Shown here piece after piece: positions 22,730-34,708 of a stretch of 64,000 nucleotides of DNA (position 1 is its first letter; each line of letters starts with the position of its first letter). The notes beneath the pieces were generated by a model. That model saw only the letters and a program-made list of their open reading frames with translations. It was not told the DNA's origin and did not search any database. Where the stretch lies: contig CM043005.1 in assembly GCA_023678885.1 (NCBI GenBank), forward strand, positions 4,764,314 through 4,828,313. The letters run 5' to 3'. Position numbers and translations under genes: made by a program. This DNA is from Pogostemon cablin. Its lineage: Eukaryota; Streptophyta; Magnoliopsida; Lamiales; Lamiaceae.

Positions 22730-23683
22730 GGTAGTCACTTGAATTTTATTGCCTATTAAAGGAAAATATGTGGCAAATTAATGTAATAATTATAAATTAA
22801 TTATTTATTTATTAAGGGATTTAAATAAATAAATTCCTAAAATAAATTAGTGAATAATTGATAATTGGGACAGATCCAGTCAAATAAGCCCAATCCCGCA
22901 GAATTAGGTCAAATCAAGGATCAACCAATCAAACTGTGTTATAATACATAGAAAGGCCCAAGCCCGCAGAATCAAGTCAAATCAGCCCTTGACCAATCAA
23001 ATTGCGAGTTATTTATGTGGTTTCCTCACCCTTCACCTATATAAGGAACCCTTCTCCATTCAATCCAGACACACTAAAATATATGAAGACTCAGATGCTT
23101 CTGAAGAGATCGAGAATACGAGCAGTGCTCCCTTGAGATCTTCAAGCATCTTCAAGCCAAGAATGGCCTACGATCTGAGATCAAGGTTCTAAGCCCCTCC
23201 GATTCAGCATTCTTCCAGCTATCCACCTCCGATCAGAGATTAATATGTCAAGCCCCTCTGATTCGCCATTCTTTCAGCCATTCCGATCCGGCATTCTTCC
23301 AGCCATTCTGATCCGGCATTCTTCCAGTCAATGACTTTCTCCACAGAAAGCTCTCCAGTCAACGTTCAATCTGAACAAAGGCTCAACACCTCCGGATTAA
23401 TATTACAAGACTACATATCTGAGTTCGGACAAGCTTCATCTGAAGATCCGGCTCAACACACACGCTGTCAACACAGTTAGCATACATTCCAGTCAAAGAA
23501 ATCAAAGTCAACACACTCCAGTCAAAGTCAAGTCAACAAATTAAAGTCAAGCCAAATTGGTTCGATAGAAGAATCAGAGGGTTAATTGAGATTGTTTTCT
23601 AAATTCTCAAGTCTAATCCGTCTGGATTATTATTGTAATTCTCTTATATTTAATTCATTATAAATACAAAATTTATTGTTACA
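22730..23683 (+). repeat. 5' LTR of the gag-only gypsy element
   Basis: 954 bp. The first bases are degenerate (GGTAG where the 3' LTR has TGTAGG). It contains a TATA-like CTATATAAGGAACC near 23036 and repeated GATCCGGCATTCTTCCAG motifs. Confidence 0.85.
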
Positions 23684-23746
23684 AATTTTGTCACGCCCGG
23701 TGGGAGTGTCTCTACCTCTCATCTCTTCTCTCTACAAGCACAAATA

Positions 23747-25032
23747 ATGACTCCTCTTAGGATCGTGATCAAAAGATTATCTACCTCAAAGCCTTCAGAG
23801 TTGCAAGCTATGAAAACTCAAATGATGACTCCATTAAAGATTGCGTTAAGAAGGCCTATTGCATCAAAACCTCCAGAGTTGCAAACCGACAAGGTTGAAG
23901 ACTTTACAAGAAGTATGCTTGAAGGCTCCTCAAAGACAAACCATATGGTGGGAATTACTCTCAATAAGCCATTGCAGGATGATAAAGATGGTGATGATGA
24001 CTCTGTCTGCTCAACTCCTCGCTACATTCCAAGTTAACCATACGCCTCAACTGAAACTGTAGTGATGACGACGAGTGCTATAACTATCGAGGAACAACTC
24101 GCTAGTATGATGAAAGTCATTGAAGGAATCGCCAAACATATAGAAGCTCAAAACTAAAAGATCTCCCAACTTATGAAGAAAATGGAGAATACGGAGACAA
24201 GTCATGCAAATGGAAAACAAGTCAAGGATGAACATGGGGAGGAGGACTCCGCAAAACATCATCTATCTGAAGAAAAGCCAGCTGAGGTAAGATGCAAGTT
24301 TCAACTGACGGAACGCTTCCTATCAACCAACTAAAGGCCATCGTGTTGGAGACGATAAAAGACAAGTTTGAAGGGAGCTCAAAATCTTTTTCAGCCTACG
24401 CCAAGCCATATACAAAGAGAATTCACAACTTGATGATGCCAACTGACTACCAACCTTCCAAGTTTCAACAATTCGACAGCAAAGGCAACCCAAGACAACA
24501 TGTGGCGTGCTTTGTCGAGACATGTAATGATGCTGGGACCTACAGAGATCACATGGTGAGATAATTCGTCCGCTCTCTTAAAGGAAATGCATTTGATTGG
24601 TATATCGACTTGGAAGCCAACTCCATCGACAGTTGGGGGTAAATGGAAAAAGTGTTCTTCAACCGCTTCTATAGCACACAAAGAACTATTAGCATGATGG
24701 AGCTAACAAATACTCGTCAAAGTGATGAAGAATACGTCATCGACTACATCAATAGATGGAGGAGCCTAAGCCTCAATTCCAAAGAAAAACTGTCAGAAAC
24801 TTCAGCTATCGAAATGTGCATTCAAGGTATGCAGTGGAATCTTCACTACATATTCCAAGGAATGCGGCCTAAAACTTTTGAAGAATTGGCTACAAGAGCT
24901 CACAATATGGAGTTGAGCTTGACATCAAATGACATCGAATGGCCATCAATTCAAGACTCTTATGAACTGTTGATAAACTCAAGTGCAAAGCTCCTCGATA
25001 TGAGCGTAAATTATCCATATTACGCTCCTTGA
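23747..25032 (+). pseudogene. Gypsy gag remnant
   Basis: The N-terminal part (23747-24037) and the main part (24292-25032) are in different frames. The core reads like retrotransposon gag: QFDSKGNPRQHVACFVETCN, GNAFDWYIDLE, FFNRFYSTQRTISMMEL, EEYVIDYINRWRSLSL, MCIQGMQWNLHYIFQGMRP. In-frame TAA codons fall at 24562-24564 and 24640-24642. The frame then runs into the repeat array and ends at 25032. Gag forms the particle shell in active elements; this copy is broken. Confidence 0.85.
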
Positions 25033-25475
25033 TATGAGCTAAAACTATCTAAAATTCCACGCATTATGCTCCTTGATACGAGCTTAAACTATCTAAAATT
25101 CTCAGCTCCTCGACATGAGCGTAAACTGTCTACATGATACTCCTTGATATGAGTATAAACTATCCACACATCAAATCAAATCTCCTTGAGAAGAGACAAA
25201 ACTCTCTGCATGTTCGATACTTTTTGTTATGAGTACAAACTATCCACACATCAAATCAAATCTTCTTGGGAAGAGAATAAACTCTTTACACACAAAGCTC
25301 CTCGACATGAGTGAAAAATGTCCACACAAGGCTCCTTGACATGAGTATAAACTGTTTACAAGTTCAAATTCCAAACTCATTGACACGAGTATAAACTGTC
25401 AGCAAATCAATTTAATGCTCCTCAACACACGAGCCTAAACTGCATGTTACTCCTGGCCCGCATGAGTATAAAATG
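24985..25475. repeat. Array of degenerate CTCCTTGATATGAGCGTAAAC motifs
   Basis: Roughly ten imperfect units of about 35-60 bp share CTCCT(T/C)GA(T/C)ATGAG and TAAACT(A/G)TC. They lie between gag and the 3' LTR where pol would be expected. Confidence 0.7.
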
Positions 25476-25709
25476 TGTACTGCACCCCCCAAATCAAATC
25501 ATGTCCTCTTGAACTACGTTATGACTTGATCCTCTTCAAAGAGGTACGTAGGCAACTTAGCACTCTGCTAAGTTCAATCATAATTCTGGCTATTCGTATC
25601 AAGTTGGTGATGCAAGCAATAAAATTCAATCATGTTGATCAAGAATGGATTATCAAAATTTGTCCACTTCAACACAAAGGCGTCCTTGACCAAAATGCGA
25701 GGGGGCATT

Positions 25710-26702
25710 TGTAGGCACTTGAATTTTATTGCCTATTAAAAAAAATATGTGGCAAATTAATGCAATAATTATCAATTAATTATCTATTTATTAAGGTATT
25801 TAAATAAATGAATTCCTAAAATAAATTAGTAAATAATTGATAATTGGGACAGATCTAGTCAAATAAGCCAAAGCCTGCAGAATTAGGTCAAATTAAGGAT
25901 CAACCAATCAAATTGTGTTATACATAAGCCCGTAGAATCAGGTCAAATCAACCCTTGACCAATCAAATTGCGAGTTATTTATGTGGTTTCCTCACCCTTC
26001 ACCTATATAAGAAGCCATCCTCCATTCATTCCAGACACACTAAAACATCTGAAGACGCAGACGCCTATGAAGATATCAAGAATACGAGCAGTGCTCCCTT
26101 GAGATCTTCAAGCATCTTCAAGACAAGAACGGCCTGCAATCCGAGATCAAGGTTCTAAGCCCCTCTGATCCAGCGTTCTTCCAGCCATCCGCCTCCGATC
26201 AGAGATTAAGGTGTCAAGCCCCTCCGATCTGGCGTTCTTCCAGCCATCCACCTCCGATCAGAGATAAAGGTGCTAAGCCTCTCTGATCCAGTGTTTTCAG
26301 CCAACCGCCTCCGATCAGAGATCAAGGTTCCGGCATTCTTCCAGTCAACGACTTTATCCACTGAAAGCTCTCCAGTCAACGTTCAATTCGAACAAAGGCT
26401 CAATGCCTCCGGATCAACGTTACAAGACTACACATCTGAGTTTGGATAAGTTTCATCTGAAGATCCAGCTCAACACACACGCTGTCAACACAGTTAGCAT
26501 ACATTCCAGTCAAAGAAATCAAAGTCAGCACACTCCAGTCAAAATCAAGTCAACAAGTCAAAGTCAAGCCAAATTGGTTCGAGAGAAGAATCAGAGGATT
26601 GATTGAGATTGTTTTTTCTAAATTCTCAAGTTTAATCTGTCTGGATTATTATTGTAATTCTCTTGTATTTATTTCATAATAAATACAAAATTTGTTGTTA
26701 CA
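25710..26702 (+). repeat. 3' LTR of the gag-only gypsy element
   Basis: 993 bp, starting TGTAGGCACTTG and ending GTTGTTACA. It has one more copy of the CCTCCGATCAGAGAT / TTCTTCCAGCC internal repeat than the 5' LTR, which explains its extra length. Confidence 0.85.
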
Positions 26703-26707
26703 AGAGG

Positions 26708-27890
26708 TAGAGAGATAATCAACTTAACGAACTTGTATCTTGTCTAAACAAGATAAATATTCGTCCATTGGAGGAAGATCTCTGGAGCTGGAATCATTCA
26801 CGCACTGGCTTGTTCTCAACCAAATTCGCATATTCTAAGATTGAAGCTGATACGAGGGAGAAGAAAAATTCAGAGGCAACAGTAATGGCTTTCCGTAGAC
26901 TTTGGAAGAGTTATGCCCCCAGGAGATATCAAGCAATAATCTGGAAAATATTACATGAGAGAATGATAGAGTAAAGAGCAAAAAGAACTTACGAAAAAGA
27001 ATTGAAAGATTTTAATATTAAAATGTAGAAAAACACCGGGGCAATTCCCGTTAGCACTAAGCTACCTCCAAAAGGATTTTACTCACTCCACACCCTTTCT
27101 ACGTCTTTATTCTACTATTAATAATATTCTGCTCCTAATTTATTGCCCCCAATCAATTCTCCTTATTTTGCTAATTGGAGTAATGACCGTGGCTTTGATT
27201 GAGGAAATCCCTTTTATTGACTCTATCAGAGAATGCCAACCAAAGATAAACTATGGAGATTTGGAGCAATAGAGTAAGCGGCTGATAGTAAATGTGCATT
27301 ATGTGGTGAGGAGAATGAAGACCTACAACATTTGCTTGTGAGATGTAAGGTCACGATTCAAATATGGAGTAAGATTTATGAGTGGCTAGGCATGGAAATG
27401 GTGGTGCACTCAAAGCCAATAATCAAATTTTTACAGCATGGGGAGGTACTTGGAAATGGAGAAAGAATAAACATTGCAGTGACAATTTGGATATGCACAC
27501 AGAGGATGATATGGAATCATATAAACAAAGTCATTTTTAATGGGGAAGCTCTAATCCTACCAAAATAATCAGACATCAAAGCACATATGTGGAATTGGAT
27601 TTCAGCAAAATCAAATACTCTCCGCAACAAGCATTTTTCAGACTGGAGCGAACAGGTTCGAAGATGTGTTGGATAGGATGAACTGGCGGATTTCTTTAGC
27701 AGAAATTGAATTTTTGTCAAATTCTCAGGGATTAATATTGATATGGATTTCTAAACTTTGGCATAAACTCTTAGATCCCTACTGTCAAAACATATGGCTG
27801 CTGTCAAAACATTCTGTAAACATTAAAGCACCCCTTGTGCTTGGGGACTTTTTATTTAATAATAAAATTTTCTTGATAAAAAAAATTATT
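26708..27890 (+). pseudogene. L1-type LINE 3' fragment (RT zinc-binding domain)
   Basis: NELVSCLNKINIRPLEEDLW and SWNHSRTGLFSTKFAYSK (26722-26850) match the region after reverse transcriptase in plant L1 elements. Then come RRLWKSYAPRRYQAIIWKIL and, at about 27290-27570, CALCGEENEDLQHLLVRC-like and IWSKIYEWLG motifs of the zf-RVT domain. Several stops and frame changes make it inactive. The 3' end resembles plant L1 tails (CTTGGGGACTTTTT ... TTTTCTTGATAAAAAAAA near 27888). The 5' part is missing or unrecognised to the left of the gypsy insertion. Confidence 0.8.
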
Positions 27891-28849
27891 TCATGATTAC
27901 TTTTTATATCTCTTTTAAATGACCGATCAATATAAATTTTTTTGGCGCTACTGATACTCTCCGAGAATCTCTTCCAATCCCTACACTTTAGGACCCATCT
28001 AGCACGTCTCAAGTACTTTGAAAACACTTGTAAAATATATAATTTTTATGTCTCAAGTTCTTTTAAAAGCACTTGTAAAATGTTCACTATTCATGTCGGA
28101 AAAACTCTCACATATCAATATTCATGTGCATGTATGTAAACATATAAATTCTCCTCACCTTAAGAGTTTGTGGTGTATGTGGAAGGAAGATGTCATCTCT
28201 AAGATTTAGGTATTACCTAAGATAATTAAGATAAGAATCCGTGGAAGAACTATGAATGAAAGAATAGAAATTCTTATGAAATATGAAGCTAATATAAAAG
28301 AGATTTTTGCAATAAAATAAAACATTAGATTCTTTTAAAAAACCTTTTACACAAATTCGGGTAGCACATTGATTGTCTTTGTGGAGGTGGCGGCGGCAAC
28401 ACAAATCTATCTAGACTCATAGAAGACTAAGTGATAAAACTTTGATTCTTACTCTCAAAGAATGGTTCTTGCGTGAAATCGTGTGTTTGAGTTTCGAATG
28501 AGGGTTGGAGGAGCTGAAATTCATAGATGTGAGAGGTGTGTGCAATAGGGATGTGGCTGAAAATCCTCTCCCTCATATCCCTAAATTAAAGCTAGTTGCC
28601 CAAATTTGGAGTGTACAGGTATGAAACATGAACTTTGCTGAGCACAGGAATGAATTTGGCTGTGTGAGATATGTCTAGGTTCAAGAAAGCATGGGAGAAG
28701 GCTTAAGTTTTGAGATTTGACTCATGATATAAGTCATCCTTGATTACTTAATTGTCAATTATGAGTGAACTTGACCCTAATTACTTAACAAATTTGGACT
28801 GGTTGTTGCATATATCCTAAAGCATGGTGTGCACAATGAATTATATATT
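27891..28849. other. Intergenic DNA with no recognised gene
   Basis: Moderately AT-rich with a local repeat (CTCAAGTACTTTGAAAACAC / CTCAAGTTCTTTTAAAAGCA near 28008 and 28053). No domain or splice pattern could be supported. Confidence 0.4.
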
Positions 28850-29230
28850 GCTAAGATACTCGTTTACCTACTTCGCAGGAACTACAATCTTAAAAGCTGT
28901 CTGAGATGTGTTGCTATTGTCAATGTAGTTCCAATCAAGCCTTAAACTCAGCAGATAAATAAAGTCTTAATAAAGTTTTTCGTCTATTAAGTTTTCCTAT
29001 TTTTGAAATTAGTCCATAGGTTTTCTAAATTTTGATTTTAGTACATTAACTTTGTAACATTCAATAATTTGGTCCTTTAACCTGCTATATCAGGTCATCA
29101 ATCGGTTATTGAAGTTTATTTTTCTTAAAAATTTTGAAATCAGTCCACTATCTTTACAAATTTTGAAATCAGTCATTTATCTTTATCTAATTCAACTTTT
29201 TGGTCCTTAACAGGTTTTTGAAGATTTTTA

Positions 29231-29575
29231 GCCCTAATCAACATTTATCGTATCTATCTTACTCGATTTTCATTTTCTTTCTATTCTTCAAAATAGACAT
29301 AGTCCATTACAACCATACCAGGTCAGCATGCTTCCGTATATTAGTTAAGCAATATTTATCTCGTAATTAACCTACTTAAAATAGTAACAGTACCTTTTTC
29401 GACCATCAATCCACCGGGTATCTGGGAGAGATTTTACAGCTGCTCCTCACAGCCAATCACGCGCCCCGCAGTGTGATGGTTCAGTCCCGTTCCTTCAGCG
29501 GACCTCAGCACAACCCTGGTTCGTTTTCTACATCGGGTGTATAGGATGTTGCTACTGTTTCTCGTCGGAAAATAT
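29231..29575. other. Unassigned sequence between the left arm and the provirus
   Basis: GC-richer than its neighbours around 29400-29560 (GCGCCCCGCAGTGTGATGG). It resembles neither the provirus coding region nor copy 1. No reading frame or RNA fold is convincing. Confidence 0.35.
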
Positions 29576-29636
29576 CAAGATTAAGGTTGCAGAATATAAT
29601 GAAAGGTTACATACTATGGGCAGTAGTCCAAGATTA

Positions 29637-29642
29637 TTTATT
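29637..29642 (-). terminator. Candidate viral poly(A) signal
   Basis: AATAAA on the minus strand, about 180 bases past the TATA box, which is the usual position for a terminally redundant caulimovirid RNA. Confidence 0.5.
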
Positions 29643-29818
29643 TATGGAATGGAAAATATTATTACACACTCATACTACTTAAACAAGAGGAGAAGACTCC
29701 TCTAGCTACCTATGGTAGCTGAAATGGAAACACACATACAAGAAAAGGAAACTACAATGTTTATTGAATGAGAGAAAACAGAGGGGAATGGTCGATGCCT
29801 TCTGTTTTCTCAGCTCTG

Positions 29819-29925
29819 CTATTTATAGAGGCTTTCGAATGCGAAATTCAAATTTTAAAGCCTCTTTACTTTGGCTGACGTCACTGCTTACATTATTGTG
29901 CTGGCGTCACTGCTTACGTCATTCC
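29819..29925 (-). promoter_or_regulatory. 35S-like viral promoter with as-1-type element
   Basis: A TATA box, CTCTATAAATAG (29819-29830, minus strand), is preceded by TGACGTAAGCAGTGACG (29905-29921). The two TGACG half-sites have the 7-base spacing of the as-1 element bound by TGA/bZIP factors. A second GTAAGCAGTGACGTCA copy lies 26 bases nearer the TATA box. This is the enhancer design of caulimovirid pregenomic promoters. Confidence 0.8.
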
Positions 29926-30149
29926 CATTGGATTCCAACTTTTGCAGCTGGCTGGTCCCTCTCTCTTTATTGGATGCCCTTATTCGGTCCATCCCTCTTC
30001 TGGCTTTTGCAGGAATCACATGGCTCCTTACCCCTTTGGAAAAGTCATTCGACTCTTGCTTTTTTGAAGAGTCATTTGTTTTCCTTGGTGCCTGAAGATT
30101 CTCCTGGCTCTTGGGTAATTTGAAGAGATTTTACCCTCTTCTTTCCACG

Positions 30150-31530
30150 TGTCTATTTTGCTGGGGGTGGTTCAGCACTCCTGATCATCCCTATGCCCAA
30201 CCTTATTCCTTTTTCAAACTCTGGTTCTGTTTGGGTGGAACAGCTTGTGCATAATTTGTTTGTCCATTGCCCGAAATGGGCTATGTTGCAATATCTCCGA
30301 TGAGTTTGTTTACTCACCGAAACCTTGTTTTTCCAAAGAAGGTCTTGTTTTTCCTGGAAGGCCTTATCAGCAAACCCTGTCTTCTTCCCTGTTAAAGTAT
30401 TCAACAGAAAATACCCATTCAAAGACTTGTGCTCGAACTTGAATGGGAACTTCACCTCTACCATTGCTTTAACGCATGCGTACAAACCCCTCGTTCTACG
30501 CATAGAGATCTGCTCTTCAAAAAATGTAGAAACCAAGACTGGTTCCTTCCCCGAAGACTCCTTGATCCTACTTGATGCTGAGACATCGGGTCTTCTTAGC
30601 TTGATGAAATGAAAGGCCTCGTGGTTGCCTTTCCCGACTGGTTCTGGAGCTGCACTGGTGAAGTAAAGCTCTAATACATCGCATCTGGATAGAGTTGCGT
30701 TATTTTTTCATGCCTTAAAAACTGTGTTTCCTAACCACTCTGGCAGTTTTGAAAGCTCTGGAAACTTAGTGCAACAGTATATATTGAAGCTAGTGCTCCA
30801 AAATTATACCATTGTTTTACATCATTTGGATTTGATCCTTCTCGCATCCAAACTCGGGGATATTCCCCAGATATATCCACCCGGTATTTCTCCGATCGGA
30901 TTCCTTGTCTGGTGTTAAATTTCTCCCAGCTGGCCTGGTATTCCTGCAAATAAGAGAAATTAGTTAAGTTAATACCAACCTTAGTAGTGCCCGTCATAGG
31001 CCTAAGGTTGATCTCTCCCTATTTGACCCCAGAGGTGCTGGGTTGACTCGTCGACTCTAGATGTGCTCCGGGTCTTCGATTTTTCCTTGGACCTGTTCCT
31101 CTTTTGGAGGTTCCAATCTAATACTTGTGCTAAGGGTACTTGAATCCCTTACTCCGGGTTTAGAGCCCCATTCTCGACTACTCTCCTTTTGTCGATTGCT
31201 ATTGCTATCAACAGCCCGGAAGAGTGGCTCTCGTAATGACTCGAATAGACTTGCATTGTTGCGAATGTAATCTTGTATGCAATTAGACACTTTGGCCTGA
31301 TCGCTCTCTTGTATTCTTCCAGCACGCTTTGCATTAAGTGCCAGATTCTCGAATTCCCTTTGGACCTTTGGAGCAACTTAAGGTTATCCATCAGGTTCCT
31401 TGAAACAGTCAGGATGGAGTCTATTTCAACTCCCTCCATCTCTCGTCAGGAAATCTACCAAAATATTATCAACAGATTTAATAATGACAATATTAAAATC
31501 ATAATATTGGCATTCTGCTTGCCATCTTAA
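30150..31530 (-). pseudogene. Transactivator/viroplasmin-like region of the provirus
   Basis: Downstream of RNase H there are four open pieces in shifting frames: 31439-31149, 31290-31057, 30997-30731 and 30536-30153. The piece at 30997-30731 includes EYPRVWMREGSNPNDVKQWY and FGALASIYT, which resemble the conserved part of caulimovirid transactivator proteins. In related viruses this protein allows re-initiation on the polycistronic RNA and forms inclusion bodies. At least three frame breaks are present. The identification rests on position and weak motifs. Confidence 0.5.
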
Positions 31531-31639
31531 TAGTCTAGCCTTTTCTGGTTTGAATTTAATTTTTTTTTTAAATGCTTTGACCCTTGTGTTATCAATTTTA
31601 AGGATAAATTTCTTCGTGAGAAGAAATAGCGGCCATTTT

Positions 31640-33480
31640 TTTAACGTCTTTCGAACCGCAAAGAACTCATTTTCATTGATGTGTCATCTCTTTGCCTCAT
31701 TCTCCGCAAAGAGCCCGCTACAGTATCTGCATGACACTTCTCCTTCTGGTGCGGACTTTGTAAGAACTGCTTCCCACCAATGGTCACTGGCATCTGTATA
31801 TAGTACCAGATCATCATCTTCATTAGGGATGGTTAACTTGGGGAGCTTCTTGCAAACCTCCTTTAGTTGTTTTACCATAGCTCGGTGTGATTCATCCCAT
31901 TTGAACTCAGCATCTTTTTTCAACAGAGGACTGAACACCTTTCTGTATTGTGCTAGATTGTTGATGAACATTCCAGCAAAGTTGACAACCCCTAAGAAGC
32001 TCTGGAGTTGCTTCTTGTCCTTGAAATCTTCCGAAAATCCCTGAACCCTTTCTACAATGTGTGGTTGTAGAATAATTCCGGACTCATCGATCTCGACTCC
32101 AAGAAACTCGATCTATCTTGTTGCAATTACTGCCTTCTTTTCAGAAAGCATCAATCCTTCCTTGTGACATACTTCTGAAAAGATTTCCAAATGCGCCACA
32201 TGTTCCTTCATGTTTTTTGAGGCTATGAGGATATCATCCACATAGACAAACATAAATGAGAAATAATCTTTTGAAAAGATTATCCATCTTTCTCTGGTAT
32301 ATCTGAGGTGCAGTTGCCAAACCCATAGACATAACATTCCAGATATAATGGTCTTGCGGTATGGAGAATGCTGTAAACTTCTTGCTTCCTTCTTCCATCA
32401 TAATCTGGTAGAACCTAGATTTGCAATCGAACTTTGAGTACCTTGGCATTCTTGATACAATTGACCAAGTGTTCCCTACTTGGTATGAGTATCCATCGAA
32501 CTCTAAGATGTTGTTGATCCCTTTGTAGTTGATCACAAGCCTCGGCTTCCCTTGCTTGACTTCTTCATGATTTCGAACTAGAAATCCTGGACTGTTGTAT
32601 GGAGATACTCCTGGGGATATCAACTTAAGGTCCAAATGTTCCTTAAGTATTTGTTGCATATCCTTTCGATCCTCTTGGTTCATCAGGATAGGCTTGTACC
32701 TTACGAACTCATGCTCCTTTCCTCCTTTTACTTTGAGTGAAGTTTTGAGCTCGTTTTTATCCCACCAGGCTAGAGGATCCTCATTGAAGTTCCTCTGTAT
32801 CTTCTTTTTGACGTCCTCCAAAGATGTTTGTTCTTTGATTGTGGCGTCTTTCTGTAAGCTTTCTCCCAAGCTTGCTTTGAGAAGGTGGATTGTATCTTCC
32901 TTTAGTTTCTCCATCTTCCATCCTCCTCTAGTTTCGGTACTCATTTGAAGGACTGCTTCGTCATATCTTCTTTGATCATTCATCTTTGGATATCTAAGTT
33001 TTCCTGCATCACCACGCTTGCTGCGAAATCTGATTGGAATTTTCTTTGAAATGCATTGCGCAGTCTAGGTGCGATTATCTTATGTTCACAAAGGGTTGTG
33101 AAAATAAGCCTCCTTGTTGCGTTTTCTTGGGTAAAACGCGTGAATGTCTGTATGAAATTATTTCCTAACAGAATATCAGCTCCGGTATAGTGAAAATATA
33201 TCGGTGGAGTTTTCACCTTGTACTACGGGGTACGATCTGCTCCTCCGATCATGATTTCCGCCTGATTGATTCCTTTGTTAAGGATCAACACCCTTTGTGA
33301 GAAATCCTTTCCTAGTACAGTTGGCAAGTCTTCGCCTGAGCCTTCAGGGAAGACTTCTTCTTTTGCTGTGTAGATGTCGGCTCCTGAATCAATGTATGCC
33401 ACAAAATACTCTACACGATGCTCCTTATATATCATCCCGACGGTGATATATATTGAGAATTGACTTGTGGCCATGGATGG
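31640..33480 (-). pseudogene. Caulimovirid protease-reverse transcriptase-RNase H remnant
   Basis: The protease piece (33474-33223) contains FVAYIDSGADIYTA with the catalytic DSG. The RT piece (32983-32234) has GKPRLVINYKGIN, and after a frameshift (32337-32113) the catalytic YVDD is intact at 32233-32244 in FVYVDDILIAS. The RNase H piece (31971-31684) has FSPLLKKDAEFKW and LYTDASDHWWEAV. Breaks lie near 33220, 32300 and 32110 and between RT and RNase H. The enzymes would copy pregenomic RNA to DNA in an active virus, but this copy cannot make them as one protein. Confidence 0.85.
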
Positions 33481-34686
33481 ATCAGAGCTTATAAGCCCGA
33501 GCCTCTACTAGTAAACCTTGTATCTTTTTCCCCTTGACCGTAAACTCCATTCCATCTTGTAATTGTTCCCAAGGTTTGTGATCCTCAAGAAACTCCAATC
33601 CCAGCACTAGTTGTTCTGGGAATCTTCCTGCTATCCCTTCTATTACCAGCTCAAGTTCTCCGAGTTTGAGTTGTCCTTGATATCTCCCAGTTGTTGGCTG
33701 TTGGAGATAATATAAGACATCACAAGGAATAGAATTTTCCTTTTTAGTAATGTCGAATATTACTTAAACTCCTCTCCATCCTTTTGGGCATTTCAGTTCA
33801 CCTTTAGTTATGAACTTTTCCGGCTCCTGGATCACCTCCACGATCGGCTTCTTTCCCCATTTTTCACTAATCATTCTATCTTCTTGGAAAGAAATCCTCC
33901 TCTGGTCGAATCTGAGGATATCTTGCCTGCTCCAGACATGCGTATCTCTTATTCGCAAATCCATATCGTGGATTGGCAGTAACTCCATTATTTCTGGCCT
34001 AGTCGCACATGCAACCCTCTCGAATACTTCTGGTATCTCAATATACTCCTTCATTTGGAATAGATCCGAATGATGGGTGTTGGATAAAGCATACGAGATA
34101 TTGTATTTGATCGAGTAAGGCCTATTTCCTTCTTTCATCAAGTCTTTGTTTTTGAAATCTTAATGAAGGGTGAGTGCCCTACCGAAGTCTTTATCTGCCA
34201 GATTGTAGGCAATCCTTGGGTATATGAAGGATGCTACCTTGCCTGCATAAGGTTTTCTGAGATTCTTCCTAGGCATGCTTCTCTCGTATTCTTGATCCTC
34301 TTATCAAAGATTGCAATATCGATTGGTGTATCGACACCTTCTTTGAAAGTTGCTTTGATGAGGATCCGAATTGCTCCGATGTGGATCCAAGACATAGTCT
34401 TCACCATTTCTTCCTTGAGTTTACTGAGCTCCCTCTTGATTTCATCAACAGGGACTAGTTGCATTTCCATCACATTACTAGTGAGCTCCATTGGGATGGC
34501 AATCTCCCCTTCGGTCACCTTATATATGATGTTGTGCTTTCTCTTTTTGAAGCTGAGGAACCGCTCTAGTCGTCCCACGGTAAATCCGTCGTATAGATTG
34601 AGTCTTGGATCCTCCTTCATGATTCTCATAAGGGTCCTATGAGAAATGGATGTCTGGGAAAAGAATCCTGACATGTCCTCTTGCAT
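33481..34686 (-). pseudogene. Caulimovirid movement protein remnant
   Basis: The first piece (34686-34234) includes IHIGAIRILIKATFKEGVDT and IDIAIFDKRI, and the second (34141-33764) includes EGNRPYSIKYNISYALSNTH. Both are hallmark motifs of caulimovirid 30K-type movement proteins, which widen plasmodesmata. A frame break lies near 34230-34150, with another stop at 33764. The tail (33760-33490) links toward the protease region without a recognisable domain. Confidence 0.8.
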
Positions 34687-34708
34687 CTCCTATCGGAAGT
34701 TTTCTTCT

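Larger units (their letters stand above)
22730..26702 (+). mobile_element. Gag-only gypsy-type retrotransposon (TR-GAG / LARD-like)
   Basis: LTRs at 22730-23683 and 25710-26702 share start (GTAG[T/G]CACTTGAATTTTAT) and end (TTGTTACA). Flanking AGAGG at 22725-22729 and 26703-26707 is the 5-bp target duplication. After the 5' LTR comes TGTCACGCCCGGTGGGAG, a gypsy-style primer-binding site. A purine tract (GCGAGGGGGCATT) precedes the 3' LTR. The 2-kb interior encodes only gag-like sequence and a repeat array. There is no protease, RT or integrase, so movement would have needed a partner element. Confidence 0.88.

Noticed and set aside
22523..22738. 71-aa minus-strand frame next to the gypsy 5' LTR
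   Set aside because: It crosses the element border at 22730 and has no domain, so it is fortuitous.
29400..29560. tRNA- or snRNA-like segment (GGTTCAGTCCCGTTC)
   Set aside because: No cloverleaf or class-specific boxes could be built around it.
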